Shown: positions 25,738 to 34,735 of the stretch, one piece after another
Numbering within the stretch: the stretch's first letter is position 1
Layout of the letters: each line of letters opens with the position of its first letter
NCBI GenBank assembly: GCA_000799755.1
Contig: JUHI01000009.1
Span: 1-64,000, forward strand
Origin: Martinezella tropici
GTDB taxonomy: Bacteria; Pseudomonadota; Alphaproteobacteria; Rhizobiales; Rhizobiaceae
DNA length: 64,000 nucleotides
Direction: 5' to 3'
Program-made: the position numbers and the translations under genes
Notes under the pieces: model-generated
Databases searched by the model: none
What the model was told of the DNA's origin: nothing
Seen by the model: only the letters and a program-made list of their open reading frames with translations

Positions 25738-26790
25738 TTAGGCTGCGACCATCTGCGCCGTTTCGTGTGACGTCGGCGTGACCATGGATGCGATGATGCT
25801 TTGCAAATCGATCGTCCCGATCGGCTTACCGCCAGCATCGGTAACCACCGCGCCGGTCTGACCTGCCTCGGTGATCTGCTTAGCAGCGACTTCCAGTGTC
25901 ATGTCGCCGGGTACGCGAGTGCCGCCCGTTTCGCCGGCGAGCGGCTTCATGATCGTCTGGGTCTGGATGACGCGGCCGCGGTTCACTTCCTTGACGAAGG
26001 CGGTGATGTAGTCGTCGGCCGGCTGCAGCACGATCTGCTGGCCGGTTCCCTGCTGTACGACCTTGCCGTCGCGCAGGATCGCGATCTTGTCGCCGAGGCG
26101 CAGAGCCTCGTCGAGATCGTGGGTGATGAAGACGACGGTCTTCTTCAACTCCTTCTGCAGGTCGAGCAGGACAGTCTGCATGTCGACGCGGATCAGAGGA
26201 TCAAGCGCAGAGTAGGCCTCGTCCATCAGCAGGATGTCGGCATCGTTCGTCAGGGCGCGGGCAAGGCCGACGCGCTGCTGCATGCCGCCGGAAAGCTGGT
26301 TCGGATAATGCCTCTCGAAGCCCTTGAGCCCGACACGCTCGATCCAGTACTGGCCCTTCTTCTCGCTTTCAGCGCGCGGCACGCCCTGGATGTCCAGGCC
26401 ATAGATCGTGTTCTCGATGACGGTGCGGTGCGGCAGAAGCGCGAATTTCTGAAACACCATCGCCGTCTTGTGCCGGCGGAATTCGCGCAGATCGTTTTCG
26501 TTCATCTTGCAGACGTCGACGCCGTCATAAAGGACTTCGCCGACGGTCGGCTCGATCAACCGGTTGATGTGGCGGATCAGCGTCGACTTGCCAGAGCCGG
26601 AAAGGCCCATGACGACGGTGATGGCGCCGGCCGGCATGTCGATGTTGATATCCTGCAGGCCGAGCACATGGCCATGCGTCTCGTTGAGTTCGGCCTTGCC
26701 CAAGCCGTTCTTGACCTGGTCCACATAATCGCGTCCGCGCGGGCCGAAGATCTTGTAGAGGCTTTTGATCTGGATCGCGTGACTAGCCAT
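25738..26790 (-). CDS. Quaternary-amine ABC importer, ATP-binding protein (ProV/ChoV-like)
   Basis: A 350-residue ATPase of the OpuAA/ProV group: long N-terminal lead-in, Walker A GLSGSGKST near 63-71, Q-loop at FQKFALLPH, signature LSGGMQQR, Walker B DILLMDEAYSALDP and the H-loop in FITHDLDEA. The C-terminal 75 residues look like a regulatory CBS-type domain. The ATG at 26790 has GGAGG six bases upstream and overlaps the permease gene by 8 bases. It energises uptake of betaine- or choline-like compounds; the exact substrate depends on the binding protein. Confidence 0.9.
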   Translation of the reverse strand: MASHAIQIKSLYKIFGPRGRDYVDQVKNGLGKAELNETHGHVLGLQDINIDMPAGAITVVMGLSGSGKSTLIRHINRLIEPTVGEVLYDGVDVCKMNENDLREFRRHKTAMVFQKFALLPHRTVIENTIYGLDIQGVPRAESEKKGQYWIERVGLKGFERHYPNQLSGGMQQRVGLARALTNDADILLMDEAYSALDPLIRVDMQTVLLDLQKELKKTVVFITHDLDEALRLGDKIAILRDGKVVQQGTGQQIVLQPADDYITAFVKEVNRGRVIQTQTIMKPLAGETGGTRVPGDMTLEVAAKQITEAGQTGAVVTDAGGKPIGTIDLQSIIASMVTPTSHETAQMVAA

Positions 26791-27694
26791 GAATGACCTC
26801 CGAGTGCTTCTGGAGCCTTCTGCCATAGGCCTGGCTCGTGCGGTCGAAAATGATGGCGATTGCGACCAGTGCGAAACCGTTGAGGAAGCCGACGGTGAAG
26901 AACTGGTTGTTGATCGCCTGCAGCGTATTCTTGCCGAGCCCGCCGACGCCGACCATGGAGGCAACGACGACCATGGCGAGCGACATCATGATGGTCTGGT
27001 TGATGCCGGCCATGATGGTGGGCAGCGCAAGCGGGATCTGCACGTTGAACAGCTTCTGGCGATGCGACGATCCGAAAGCGTCGGCTGCTTCCAGCACCTC
27101 CTTGTCGACGAGACGGATGCCGAGATTGGTCAGGCGGATCATCGGCGGGACGGCATAGATGACGACGGCGATGAGGCCGGGGACCTTGCCGATGCCGAAG
27201 ATAACGACGACCGGAATGAGATAGACGAAGCTCGGCATGGTCTGCATGACGTCGAGGATCGGGTTGACGATCGATTGCAGCCTGTCGGAGCGCGCCATCA
27301 ATATGCCGATCGGCAAGCCGATGATGATGGCGATGAGCGTACAGACCGTCACCATGGCAAGCGTTGTCATCGTATCGGTCCACAGGCCGAAGACGCCGAT
27401 GAGGATCATGGAGATCGCTGTGCCAACGACAATTTTGAGATTGCGGCTGGCGGCATAGACGACGAGCATCATCGCGACGAGTATGATGAACCAGGGCGTG
27501 TTGGTGAAAACCCATTCGAGATAGTTCAGAAACCATTGCAGTGGCTGCACGATGGCATCGATAAGATTGCCATAGGCGCGCACCGACGCTCTGAAACCGT
27601 CATCGATATTCTTGCGTGCGAGACGGATGATCGACTCGTCTATTGCCGGAAAGTTGCAGAGCACATTCGGCAGGATCGTACACTGAATAGCCAT
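26783..27694 (-). CDS. Quaternary-amine ABC importer, permease (ProW/ChoW-like)
   Basis: A 303-residue inner-membrane protein of the OpuAB/ProW group with about six or seven hydrophobic segments after a 70-residue hydrophilic start. The segment LEAADAFGSSHRQKLFNVQIP is the EAA loop that contacts the ATPase, and VGGLGKNTLQAINN is typical of the family. I place the start at the ATG at 27694 (AAGGGG six bases upstream); upstream in-frame codons have no start signal. It sits between the binding-protein and ATPase genes and overlaps the latter. Confidence 0.9.
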   Translation of the reverse strand: MAIQCTILPNVLCNFPAIDESIIRLARKNIDDGFRASVRAYGNLIDAIVQPLQWFLNYLEWVFTNTPWFIILVAMMLVVYAASRNLKIVVGTAISMILIGVFGLWTDTMTTLAMVTVCTLIAIIIGLPIGILMARSDRLQSIVNPILDVMQTMPSFVYLIPVVVIFGIGKVPGLIAVVIYAVPPMIRLTNLGIRLVDKEVLEAADAFGSSHRQKLFNVQIPLALPTIMAGINQTIMMSLAMVVVASMVGVGGLGKNTLQAINNQFFTVGFLNGFALVAIAIIFDRTSQAYGRRLQKHSEVIHG

Positions 27695-27902
27695 GTATTT
27701 CCCCTTCTTAGTCCGGTTCTGTCCCACTCCGCTCGTGTGGCCTTCACATGCGAATGGCAATGCAGCGCTGCGACCGGTTCTTCAGGCTGCCCATCAATTC
27801 TTACTACATTCCCGGCTACCGATCTGCACTCGTTGCGACCTGAGCCTGTGTCGTTCTGTCGATATGAGTGTCGTCGCGGCCGCCACCAGTAAACATGAAA
27901 AT

Positions 27903-27926
27903 GGCGGCAAGCGCGAGCCTGCCGCC
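27903..27926 (-). terminator. Attenuator-like hairpin between binding-protein and permease genes
   Basis: GGCGGCA at 27903-27909 pairs with TGCCGCC at 27920-27926; on the minus strand ATTTTC follows. It sits 17 bases after the stop of the binding-protein gene and before the permease gene. Such partial terminators let the binding protein be made in excess of the membrane parts. Confidence 0.5.
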
Positions 27927-27942
27927 GATTCCACAGCGCGGA

Positions 27943-28941
27943 TCAGAGCGAAGCCTTGACCTTGGTGGCGACGTCGGGCGAAACCCACTTGGTCCACATG
28001 TCGGGGTAGGTCTTGAGGAAGTACTTGGCGCCGTCCTCGTTGGTACCCTGATTGTCGGTCATCCAGGCGAGAACCTTGCCGACCGTGGCGTTATCCCACT
28101 TGCGGGTTTTGACGTAATCCATCGCGACGCCGGCCTTCGATGCGAAGCCCTTGGTCACGACTGTATAGACGTCGGAAACCGGATAGGAGTTCACCTTCGG
28201 ATTGGCGCAATCCTGGATCGCGGTGCAGGCGTCCCATTCCTTCTTGTCATGCGGCACGCCGAAGCTCAGGCGAACCATGTCGTATTTGCCGAGAATGGCG
28301 GTCGGTGCCCAGTAGTAGCCGAGCCAGCCGGTCTTCTTTTCGAAGGCGTTGGCGATCGAACCGTCGAGGCCTGCGGCCGAACCGGTGTCGACCAGCGTGA
28401 AGCCGAGCTTGTCGGCGCCAAGGGCCTTATAGAGGTTCGTCGTGGAGATCTGGCAATTCCAGCCTGCAGGGCAGTCATAGACGGCGCCCTTCGACGGATC
28501 TTCCGGGGCGGGGAAGAGTTCGGGATGCTTCAGTGCGTCCTGAACGGTCTTGATGTCCGGATGGGCGTCGGCAAGGAACTTCGGAATCCACCAGCCTTCG
28601 ACACCGCCGTCGCTGAGCAGCGGCGCTGCTTCGATCAGGCGGCCTTCGGATACGGCCTTGTCGAGCGCGGTGCGCACGGCGTTGACCCAGAGTTCCGGAG
28701 CGACGTCCGGCTCGCCCTTTTCGTCCATGGAGGTAAAGGTCGGCTGGGTATCGCCGGTTACCAGCGTGACGTTACAGCCATAGCCGTTCTGCAGGATAAT
28801 CTTGTCGACCTGGGCGGCAACGCCGGCCGATGCCCAGTTCATTTCCGCGATGGATACGCTGCCGCAATCTGCGGCCTGCGCCGAGCCAGCCAAAGCATAG
28901 GCGCCGAATGCGAAGATGGCTGAAGCGAGAAGCTTCTTCAT
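27943..28941 (-). CDS. Quaternary-amine ABC importer, periplasmic binding protein
   Basis: A 332-residue protein with a Sec signal peptide cleaved near AQA-AD (residues 1-23), then an OpuAC-type ligand-binding domain (IAEMNWASAGVAAQVDKIIL; several tryptophans in EGWWIPK, LGYYWAP and MWTKWVSP that could build the aromatic cage for a quaternary ammonium group). Four or more cysteines (C26, C56 and others) suggest disulfides. Its sequence does not look like the classical ChoX opening, so glycine betaine, proline betaine or another amine is as likely as choline. First gene of the importer operon. Confidence 0.82.
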   Translation of the reverse strand: MKKLLASAIFAFGAYALAGSAQAADCGSVSIAEMNWASAGVAAQVDKIILQNGYGCNVTLVTGDTQPTFTSMDEKGEPDVAPELWVNAVRTALDKAVSEGRLIEAAPLLSDGGVEGWWIPKFLADAHPDIKTVQDALKHPELFPAPEDPSKGAVYDCPAGWNCQISTTNLYKALGADKLGFTLVDTGSAAGLDGSIANAFEKKTGWLGYYWAPTAILGKYDMVRLSFGVPHDKKEWDACTAIQDCANPKVNSYPVSDVYTVVTKGFASKAGVAMDYVKTRKWDNATVGKVLAWMTDNQGTNEDGAKYFLKTYPDMWTKWVSPDVATKVKASL

Positions 28942-29694
28942 TTGATATCGTCTCCCAATTTTTCGTTACGTTGCGGAAATCGACTCCAAACGCTTTCGAT
29001 TTCTGTCGATCCCCTTGTCAGCGCGGTTCAATTGCAACCGTTCATACGCCGCTGACGACGCCCGTACGGTTCCCTCTGCTGCCGTCGTGCATTTGGTCTT
29101 TTTGCGACCGCGCAATCCTGTCGCGGCCCGGCATTTTTTGCATCGACATTAGGCAGCGTAAGGATTTGAATGAAGAAATCAACAGCCCGCCGGCCAATTG
29201 AAGTTATCGCGCCTGTTGGAGAAGCTTAATTAAGCGCCTGAATTAGCCTGTTTTCTGCTATTCATGGCTGCAAAATGGACGTTGCAAGGCTTCGATGGCG
29301 TCCTGCCGCCAGGGCAAATTTAAATACCGCTGAAATATCGCGTCCCTAAAAGACGTTTTATGTCCTGTTTGCGTCGTTTGCGATTTCTCAACGCAGAGGA
29401 GAAAATTTTCAAAAAATTTTCAGATTCACTCTAATTTAAGCACTTAATAACCGTCCGGTAACGATGTCGGTTTATCAATCGATGCGTGGCGGGGGACATC
29501 CGCTGCCTCCCTGGATCAGGTATTGCGTACCGGGGAAAGCGAACCTTGCGGCGTATGTGCAGGGAAGCCGGCGTTTTTGGCAAACCGCGTTGATCTCCGG
29601 ATCACGCGGTTTTCGCGCTTTAAAGGGTCCCATTTTGGGACGGCTTGCCATCCGCCGGAAGTGCAGCCGTCAAAGTCTCGTCTTGGCAGTGATC
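28942..29694. other. Long intergenic region, no supported gene
   Basis: About 750 bases lie between the importer operon and a small minus-strand gene. The part next to the importer holds its promoter. From 29400 to 29460 the sequence is very AT-rich, with AAAATTTTCAAAAAATTTTC, a likely promoter or bent-DNA site. Open frames here have no start signals or recognisable protein sequence. Confidence 0.5.
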
Positions 29695-29733
29695 GAAAAA
29701 ATAAAGCCGCCGATGCTGTCGCATGGCGGCTTT
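29695..29733 (-). terminator. Rho-independent terminator of a small minus-strand gene
   Basis: On the minus strand AAAGCCGCC and GGCGGCTTT (29725-29733 and 29703-29711) form a perfect 9-bp stem followed by ATTTTTT. It lies 31 bases after the stop of the 47-residue gene at 29764, which supports that gene being real. Confidence 0.8.
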
Positions 29734-29763
29734 CATATGCTTGGATGCCGGCTTGACGCGATA

Positions 29764-29907
29764 TCAGCCGACATTATAGGTGCGGATGAAGCCGACCGTG
29801 CCGAAACGCGTGTCGAGCTGCTGCAGGCGGCTTTCCGGGCGGCGTGCCGGGAGTTTGCCGTTCCAGGCGATCTGGATGGAATTCTGTCTGTTGAAGATGA
29901 AGAGCAT
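29764..29907 (-). CDS. Small hypothetical protein (47 aa)
   Basis: A 48-codon frame starts at an ATG at 29907 with GGAGG eight bases upstream, and is followed by a clear rho-independent terminator, so it has the parts of an independent gene. The product begins MLFIFNRQNSIQIAWNGKLP and continues with an arginine-rich middle and FIRTYNVG end. I do not recognise a family; there is no signal peptide or membrane helix. Its neighbours are the importer operon and cobQ, both separately transcribed. Confidence 0.6.
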   Translation of the reverse strand: MLFIFNRQNSIQIAWNGKLPARRPESRLQQLDTRFGTVGFIRTYNVG

Positions 29908-30142
29908 TGGGGTATCCTCCGACCCGGACCGGCCGGTTTCGTTGTGTGTTTTCGCGATGGAGATAATCCTCTTCTGCGTAACTCACAATGGATGAAATCG
30001 TCATCCAATGTCGCAAACAGAGCATGTTTGAACGTGATGCATTTTTGTATCGTCATCGCGCTTTCGAGCGACCGTGGATCGCGGCAAAATCAAGGCAGAA
30101 TCTAGCGTTTTCAGTGGCTGCGGCATTTCGAGGTGGTGGGGA

Positions 30143-31597
30143 ATGACAAGAGCGATCATGCTGCAGGGAACCGGTTCCGATGTCGGAAAAACGGTATTGG
30201 TCGCGGGGCTGTGCCGGCTGTTCGCAAACAAAGGCGTCAGGGTGCGTCCGTTCAAGCCGCAGAACATGTCCAACAACGCGGCCGTTGCCGAGGATGGCGG
30301 CGAAATCGGCCGCGCCCAATGGCTGCAGTCGCTGGCGGCGCGCGTTCCTTCTTCCGTGCATATGAATCCGGTGCTGTTGAAGCCGCAATCGGAGACGGGC
30401 AGCCAGATCGTGGTGCAGGGCAAGGTCTGGGGCCATGCCAAGGGCAGGGACTATCAGGCACTGAAGCCGCAGCTGCTTGGTGCGGTGCTGGAAAGCTTCG
30501 CCGCGATGCGTGCAGGGACCGATCTCGTCATCGTCGAGGGGGCAGGTTCGCCTGCCGAGATCAATCTCCGGCGCGGCGACATCGCCAATATGGGTTTTGC
30601 GACGCGCACCAATGTTCCCGTGGTACTCGTCGGCGACATAGACCGTGGCGGCGTAATCGCGTCATTGGTCGGCACCTATCATATCCTGCCTGAAGAGGAT
30701 CGGCGGATGATCCGCGGCTACCTCATCAACAAGTTTCGCGGCGATGTCTCGCTGTTCGGAGAGGGCATAGAGGCTATCGGCGGCTTCACGGGCTGGCAAT
30801 GCCACGGCGTCGTACCGTGGCTGAAAGCGGCGGCGCGTCTGCCGGCCGAGGATTCCGTCGTATTGGAGCGGCTTGCACGCGGCTCCTCTGGCGCGTTGAA
30901 GGTCGCCGTGCCGGTGCTGTCGCGCATCGCCAATTTCGACGATCTCGATCCCCTGCGGGCGGAGCCAGACGTCGATCTCGTCTTTGTGAGGCCCGGCGAG
31001 CGTCTGCCTGCCGATGCGGGGCTTGTGGTGCTGCCCGGCTCCAAGTCCACGATCGGTGACCTCCTCGACCTGCGTGAGCAGGGATGGGATCGCGATATCG
31101 CCGCGCATGTGCGTCGAGGCGGCCGAGTCATCGGCATTTGCGGCGGCTACCAGATGCTCGGCCATACCGTCTACGATCCGCTTGGCATCGAGGGATCGGT
31201 GACCGAGACGCCCGGCTTGGGCCTATTGGACGTCGAGACCGAGATGGCGCCGGAAAAGACCGTGCGCAACAGCCTTGCGGTATCGAGGGAATATGACGTG
31301 CCGCTGTCCGGCTACGAGATCCATCTCGGCGTGACGCACGGCGCCGACTGCGATCGGCCCTCGACTGTCATCGACGGTAGGCCCGATGGAGCGATATCGC
31401 CGGACGGGCGCGTCATGGGCACCTATTTGCACGGGCTCTTCGGCAGCGACGCCTACCGGGCAAAGCTGCTGGCGAGTTTCGGCCTCTCCGGTGAACGAAT
31501 GAATTATCGCGCCGGTGTCGATGCGGCGCTGGACGATATTGCGAGGGAGCTGGAAAGCGTGCTCGATCCCGCCTGGCTCGACAGCCTCGTGAGGTAG
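30143..31597 (+). CDS. cobQ: Cobyric acid synthase
   Basis: CobQ amidates four carboxyl groups of adenosylcobyrinic acid a,c-diamide using glutamine and ATP. The 484-residue protein has an N-terminal dethiobiotin-synthetase-like domain (MLQGTGSDVGKTVLVAGLCR; PFKPQNMSNN) and a C-terminal class-I-amidotransferase-like domain with ICGGYQMLG (catalytic cysteine) and YEIHLGVT. Length is standard. I place the start at the ATG at 30143, preceded by GGTGGTGGGGA, rather than earlier in-frame codons. It is transcribed alone, convergent with the ClC gene, and has no riboswitch of its own that I can see. Confidence 0.95.
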   Translation: MTRAIMLQGTGSDVGKTVLVAGLCRLFANKGVRVRPFKPQNMSNNAAVAEDGGEIGRAQWLQSLAARVPSSVHMNPVLLKPQSETGSQIVVQGKVWGHAKGRDYQALKPQLLGAVLESFAAMRAGTDLVIVEGAGSPAEINLRRGDIANMGFATRTNVPVVLVGDIDRGGVIASLVGTYHILPEEDRRMIRGYLINKFRGDVSLFGEGIEAIGGFTGWQCHGVVPWLKAAARLPAEDSVVLERLARGSSGALKVAVPVLSRIANFDDLDPLRAEPDVDLVFVRPGERLPADAGLVVLPGSKSTIGDLLDLREQGWDRDIAAHVRRGGRVIGICGGYQMLGHTVYDPLGIEGSVTETPGLGLLDVETEMAPEKTVRNSLAVSREYDVPLSGYEIHLGVTHGADCDRPSTVIDGRPDGAISPDGRVMGTYLHGLFGSDAYRAKLLASFGLSGERMNYRAGVDAALDDIARELESVLDPAWLDSLVR

Positions 31598-31689
31598 AGA
31601 ATTTCCGTTTTTCCTCGAGTTACGAAACCGCTCTATCTCTTTGTTTATTCACGAATTCCAAACGGAAAGCCGCCGCGTTCTTTGCTGCT

Positions 31690-33486
31690 TTAGAGTTCGC
31701 CCGACACTTCCCGGCGGCGGCGGTCGAGTTCTTCGCTGTAACGACGCAGCGTATAGCTTTCCGTCAGCAGGCCAATCACCTTGCGCTCGATCAAGTCGTT
31801 GACCACGACGAGCGCTTCGCTCTTCGTCTGGTCGAACATGGCGGCGGCCTGTTTGGCGTTCATCTGTGGCTGCAGGAACTCGTTGCGAAGCCGGATGAAA
31901 TCGGAAAGGCCGTGCTCTTCGTCGTCCTTCTCGACCGGGCTCGCATAGACGTCGGGGACAAGAACCATTCCGGAATACTTCTCGTTCTTGTCGACTAGGA
32001 TGACGCGCTGGGCCGAGCCGATCGGGAAATTCTTGCGGAATTCCTCGATGCTCATGTCGATACTGCCGGTATGCACGTCGGGGCGCATCATGCGGGCGAC
32101 GGTGAGATTGCGTATCCAGCCGACGTCGTGGGCGCTGCGGATGCTTTCGCCGCGCAGATGGAAGCGCCATGTGGCGAAGGAGTAGCCGAAGGTGGTGCGC
32201 ACCACCAGGGAAGAGGTGATGACGGCGGCGAGCACCAGGGCGGTGATCGGGAAGTCGCCGGTGATCTCAAGCGCCAGGAAGGTCATGGTCAGCGGACCGC
32301 CGATGATTGCGACGGCGAGCGAACTCATGCCGACCACCGCATAGACGACCGGCGTCAGCGTGGCGTGATCGAAATAGGGCGCACAATAGGCGAAGATCTT
32401 GCCGAGCAGCGCGCCCATGAACAGCGAGGCGAAGAACAGGCCGCCTCTGAAGCCGGAGCCGATCGAAACCGCCGATGCCAGGGATTTCAGGATGAAGAGC
32501 CCGACCAGCGCGCCGAGTGTGACGTCCGTGGACAGATTGAGATGCAGCGCACCATGGCCAGCTGACAGGACCTGCGGCGAGATCAGTGCCAGAGATCCGA
32601 CGACCAGGCCACCCAGCGCAGGGCGGAAGGGTGGTGCGATCGAGCTTTTGCGCGCGAGTTCTTCGACCCAGGCGACGCCCTGCATGATCAGGATGCCGAT
32701 GCCGGCACAGAAGGCGCCGAGCAGGACCGCGGGAAGATAGTCCGCCGGGACGATGGCGCCGAAATGATCGATATCGATGGCGAAGTCGTCGCCGGCAAGC
32801 AGCCTTGCGATCATCGTTGAAATCAGCGCCGAGACGACGACAGGCGTTAGCGTCAGTATCGAATAGCTGCCGATGATCAGCTCGAAGGCGTAGAAGGCGC
32901 CGGTGAGGGGGGCATTGAAGGCGGCGGCAATCGCGCCGGCCGCGCCGCAGCCGACGAGCATGCGTAGATCCGCGCGGCGCATCTGCATCTTGTAGCCGAA
33001 TTTCGAGGCGATGCCGGCGGCGATCTGCGTATAGCCTGCTTCAAGCCCGACGGAGGCGCCAAAACCGTTCGAGATCAGGTTCTGCACCGCAACGATGATG
33101 CTATCGGTGAGCGACATGCGGCCGCCATGCAGCGCATTGGCTTCGATCGGGTCGACCATCGGCTTTTTGCGCGTGCGCGACAATATGTAGAGCAGGATGC
33201 CGAGAATGATGCCGCCGGCGACCGGCGCGATGAACAATACCGATTTGTCGGGAATCGCCATTGCTGCCGAACTCAGGCGCTCATAATCCGTTATGCCGTA
33301 GATGACGCTGTGCAGCTTGCGCGAGATATAGCTCATTGCCGTCACGGCGCAACCGGAGGCTATTCCGACCAGCGCGCCAGCGAAAACGAGTCCCAACTCG
33401 CCACGGCGCAGCAATGCCCTGAACCGAGCGAGATCGAATAGGGCCGAAAAGACGCCGAGGCGTCGCGGTTGGAATTTCTGTAGCAT
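31690..33486 (-). CDS. ClC-family chloride channel/antiporter with C-terminal CBS domains
   Basis: A 598-residue membrane protein. Helices run from about 35 to 440, with ClC signatures: a GxExG/P-like region (NGFGASVGLEAGYTQIAAGI, where the usual GREGP is modified), GCGAAGAIAAAFNAPLTGAFY, and GSGFRGGLFFASLFMGALLG. Two CBS motifs follow from about 460 to the end. The CBS pair probably senses adenosine ligands. It interrupts the cobalamin genes and is convergent with cobQ; no link to B12 is evident. Whether it is a channel or an H+/Cl- exchanger depends on gating residues I cannot settle. Confidence 0.9.
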   Translation of the reverse strand: MLQKFQPRRLGVFSALFDLARFRALLRRGELGLVFAGALVGIASGCAVTAMSYISRKLHSVIYGITDYERLSSAAMAIPDKSVLFIAPVAGGIILGILLYILSRTRKKPMVDPIEANALHGGRMSLTDSIIVAVQNLISNGFGASVGLEAGYTQIAAGIASKFGYKMQMRRADLRMLVGCGAAGAIAAAFNAPLTGAFYAFELIIGSYSILTLTPVVVSALISTMIARLLAGDDFAIDIDHFGAIVPADYLPAVLLGAFCAGIGILIMQGVAWVEELARKSSIAPPFRPALGGLVVGSLALISPQVLSAGHGALHLNLSTDVTLGALVGLFILKSLASAVSIGSGFRGGLFFASLFMGALLGKIFAYCAPYFDHATLTPVVYAVVGMSSLAVAIIGGPLTMTFLALEITGDFPITALVLAAVITSSLVVRTTFGYSFATWRFHLRGESIRSAHDVGWIRNLTVARMMRPDVHTGSIDMSIEEFRKNFPIGSAQRVILVDKNEKYSGMVLVPDVYASPVEKDDEEHGLSDFIRLRNEFLQPQMNAKQAAAMFDQTKSEALVVVNDLIERKVIGLLTESYTLRRYSEELDRRRREVSGEL

Positions 33487-33680
33487 GGGAAACGGACGAT
33501 ATGTTTTTACTCAATGTGAGGACTTACCCTCTATAAACTCCTAACATCAAAGAAATACGGCAAAAAAGCCGTTGGTTTTGCGGGAATTTTCCGCCGATTT
33601 CGCAATCAGGATGGCCAAGGTCGCATCCATGCCCTTGATTGACTTGAACTAAGTGAAAGCCTAATCATTGACGATATAAC

Positions 33681-34050
33681 GAATGGTTCCCGAGCGGCGA
33701 TCCGCCGCATGGGATGAAAAGGGAATGTGACGGGACGGACCCAAGCCGGGCGTTCTCATCACAGCCGACCCCGCGACTGTAGAGCGGTCAGGGTCTTTCG
33801 TCCGGTCTGAAGTCTAATCCGTCGATGGTTCGCATGGGGCGAGCGGGGCGGGCCAGGCTCAAACCGGAAAAGCCACTGGCGTGGCATCATGATCAACCAG
33901 GGCTGGACGCCTCCAATTCTACGAATCGTCCGCCTTTTCGTGATGGATTGCCGGGAAGGCGAGAGAGACCCGCTGGCGCACGATCGGGGGCGACCGGTTT
34001 CGGTCCGCCCCGTCGCGGCGCCTTATCCGCGAGCCAGGAGACCTGCCATG
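33681..34050 (+). ncRNA. Cobalamin riboswitch (enlarged)
   Basis: The conserved blocks are in order: GATGAAAAGGGAATGTGA near 33713, AAGCCGGGCG, GCCGACCCCGCGACTGTA near 33764, CACTGG near 33875, GGGAAGGC near 33953, and the B12 box GAGCCAGGAGACCTGCC at 34031-34047. The total span of about 370 bases exceeds the usual 200 or so, mainly through long stretches between the CGACTGTA block and the B12 box. It precedes cobP-cobW-cobN-cobO and should shut them down when adenosylcobalamin is plentiful. Confidence 0.92.
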
Positions 34051-34109
34051 CGTGCCGGGCACAGAGCCTGTTCTGGGACGCAAGTTCCGCTGCCAGCACG
34101 GAGGTTGTC

Positions 34110-34202
34110 ATGGCGCAAGACGAGTTTTCGGCGTGTAGACGCCCGTTTTCCGGTTCCAGCTATAGGCTGTCGACCCTCGCTTGTGCGTGGGAGCGGGCAT
34201 AA
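34110..34202 (+). CDS. Possible 30-codon leader frame between the riboswitch and cobP
   Basis: An ATG at 34110 with GGAGG five bases upstream opens a 30-codon frame (MAQDEFSACRRPFSGSSYRL onward) ending 3 bases before the cobP start. Its place between riboswitch and first gene suggests either a translated leader coupling cobP to the switch, or a chance start signal. No family is recognised. Confidence 0.3.
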   Translation: MAQDEFSACRRPFSGSSYRLSTLACAWERA

Positions 34203-34205
34203 GGC

Positions 34206-34730
34206 ATGTCGTCTTCGACCTCCCGAGCCATTTTCGTCCTCGGTGGCGCGCGTTCCGGCAAATCCCGATTCGCCGAATCTCTGGTTTCGGATACAGGCCT
34301 TGACCGTCATTACGTGGCGACCGGGCAGGCATGGGACGACGAGATGCGCGAGCGCATTGCCCAGCATCGTTCCGACCGCGGCGATCAATGGCAGACGCAT
34401 GAGGAGCCGATGGATCTCGTCACTCGCCTTGCGGCGATTGACGCGGAGCAGCACGCAGTGCTTGTCGACTGCCTGACGCTCTGGGTCACCAATCTGATGA
34501 TGGCGGAGCGCGACATGGCGGCGGAGTTTGCCGCCCTGACTGCATTCTTGCCGACAGCACGATCAAGGCTCGTTCTCGTCTCCAACGAGGTGGGCTTGGG
34601 AATCGTGCCTGAAAATCGCATGGCGCGCGAATTTCGCGATCATGCCGGCCGGCTGCACCAGATGGTCGCGGCGGCGAGTGCTGAAGTTTATTTTATCGCA
34701 GCGGGCCTGCCGCTGAAAATGAAGGGTTGA
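34206..34730 (+). CDS. cobP: Adenosylcobinamide kinase / adenosylcobinamide-phosphate guanylyltransferase
   Basis: CobP phosphorylates adenosylcobinamide and then attaches GMP in nucleotide-loop assembly. The 174-residue protein shows the P-loop GGARSGKS (13-20), YVATGQAWDDEM (near 36), RIAQHRSDR, the LVDCLTLWVTNLM segment and VSNEVGLGIVP, all typical of CobU/CobP. It is the first gene after the cobalamin riboswitch and its stop overlaps the next start region. Confidence 0.95.
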   Translation: MSSSTSRAIFVLGGARSGKSRFAESLVSDTGLDRHYVATGQAWDDEMRERIAQHRSDRGDQWQTHEEPMDLVTRLAAIDAEQHAVLVDCLTLWVTNLMMAERDMAAEFAALTAFLPTARSRLVLVSNEVGLGIVPENRMAREFRDHAGRLHQMVAAASAEVYFIAAGLPLKMKG

Positions 34731-34735
34731 TGCAT

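Noticed and set aside
29464..30105. 213-codon plus-strand frame before cobQ
   Set aside because: It has no ribosome-binding site, crosses a minus-strand terminator and small gene, and gives no recognisable protein.
33825..34202. Long frame running through the cobalamin riboswitch
   Set aside because: The conserved riboswitch blocks explain the sequence; only the last 30 codons, after a GGAGG-led ATG, are kept as a possible leader.
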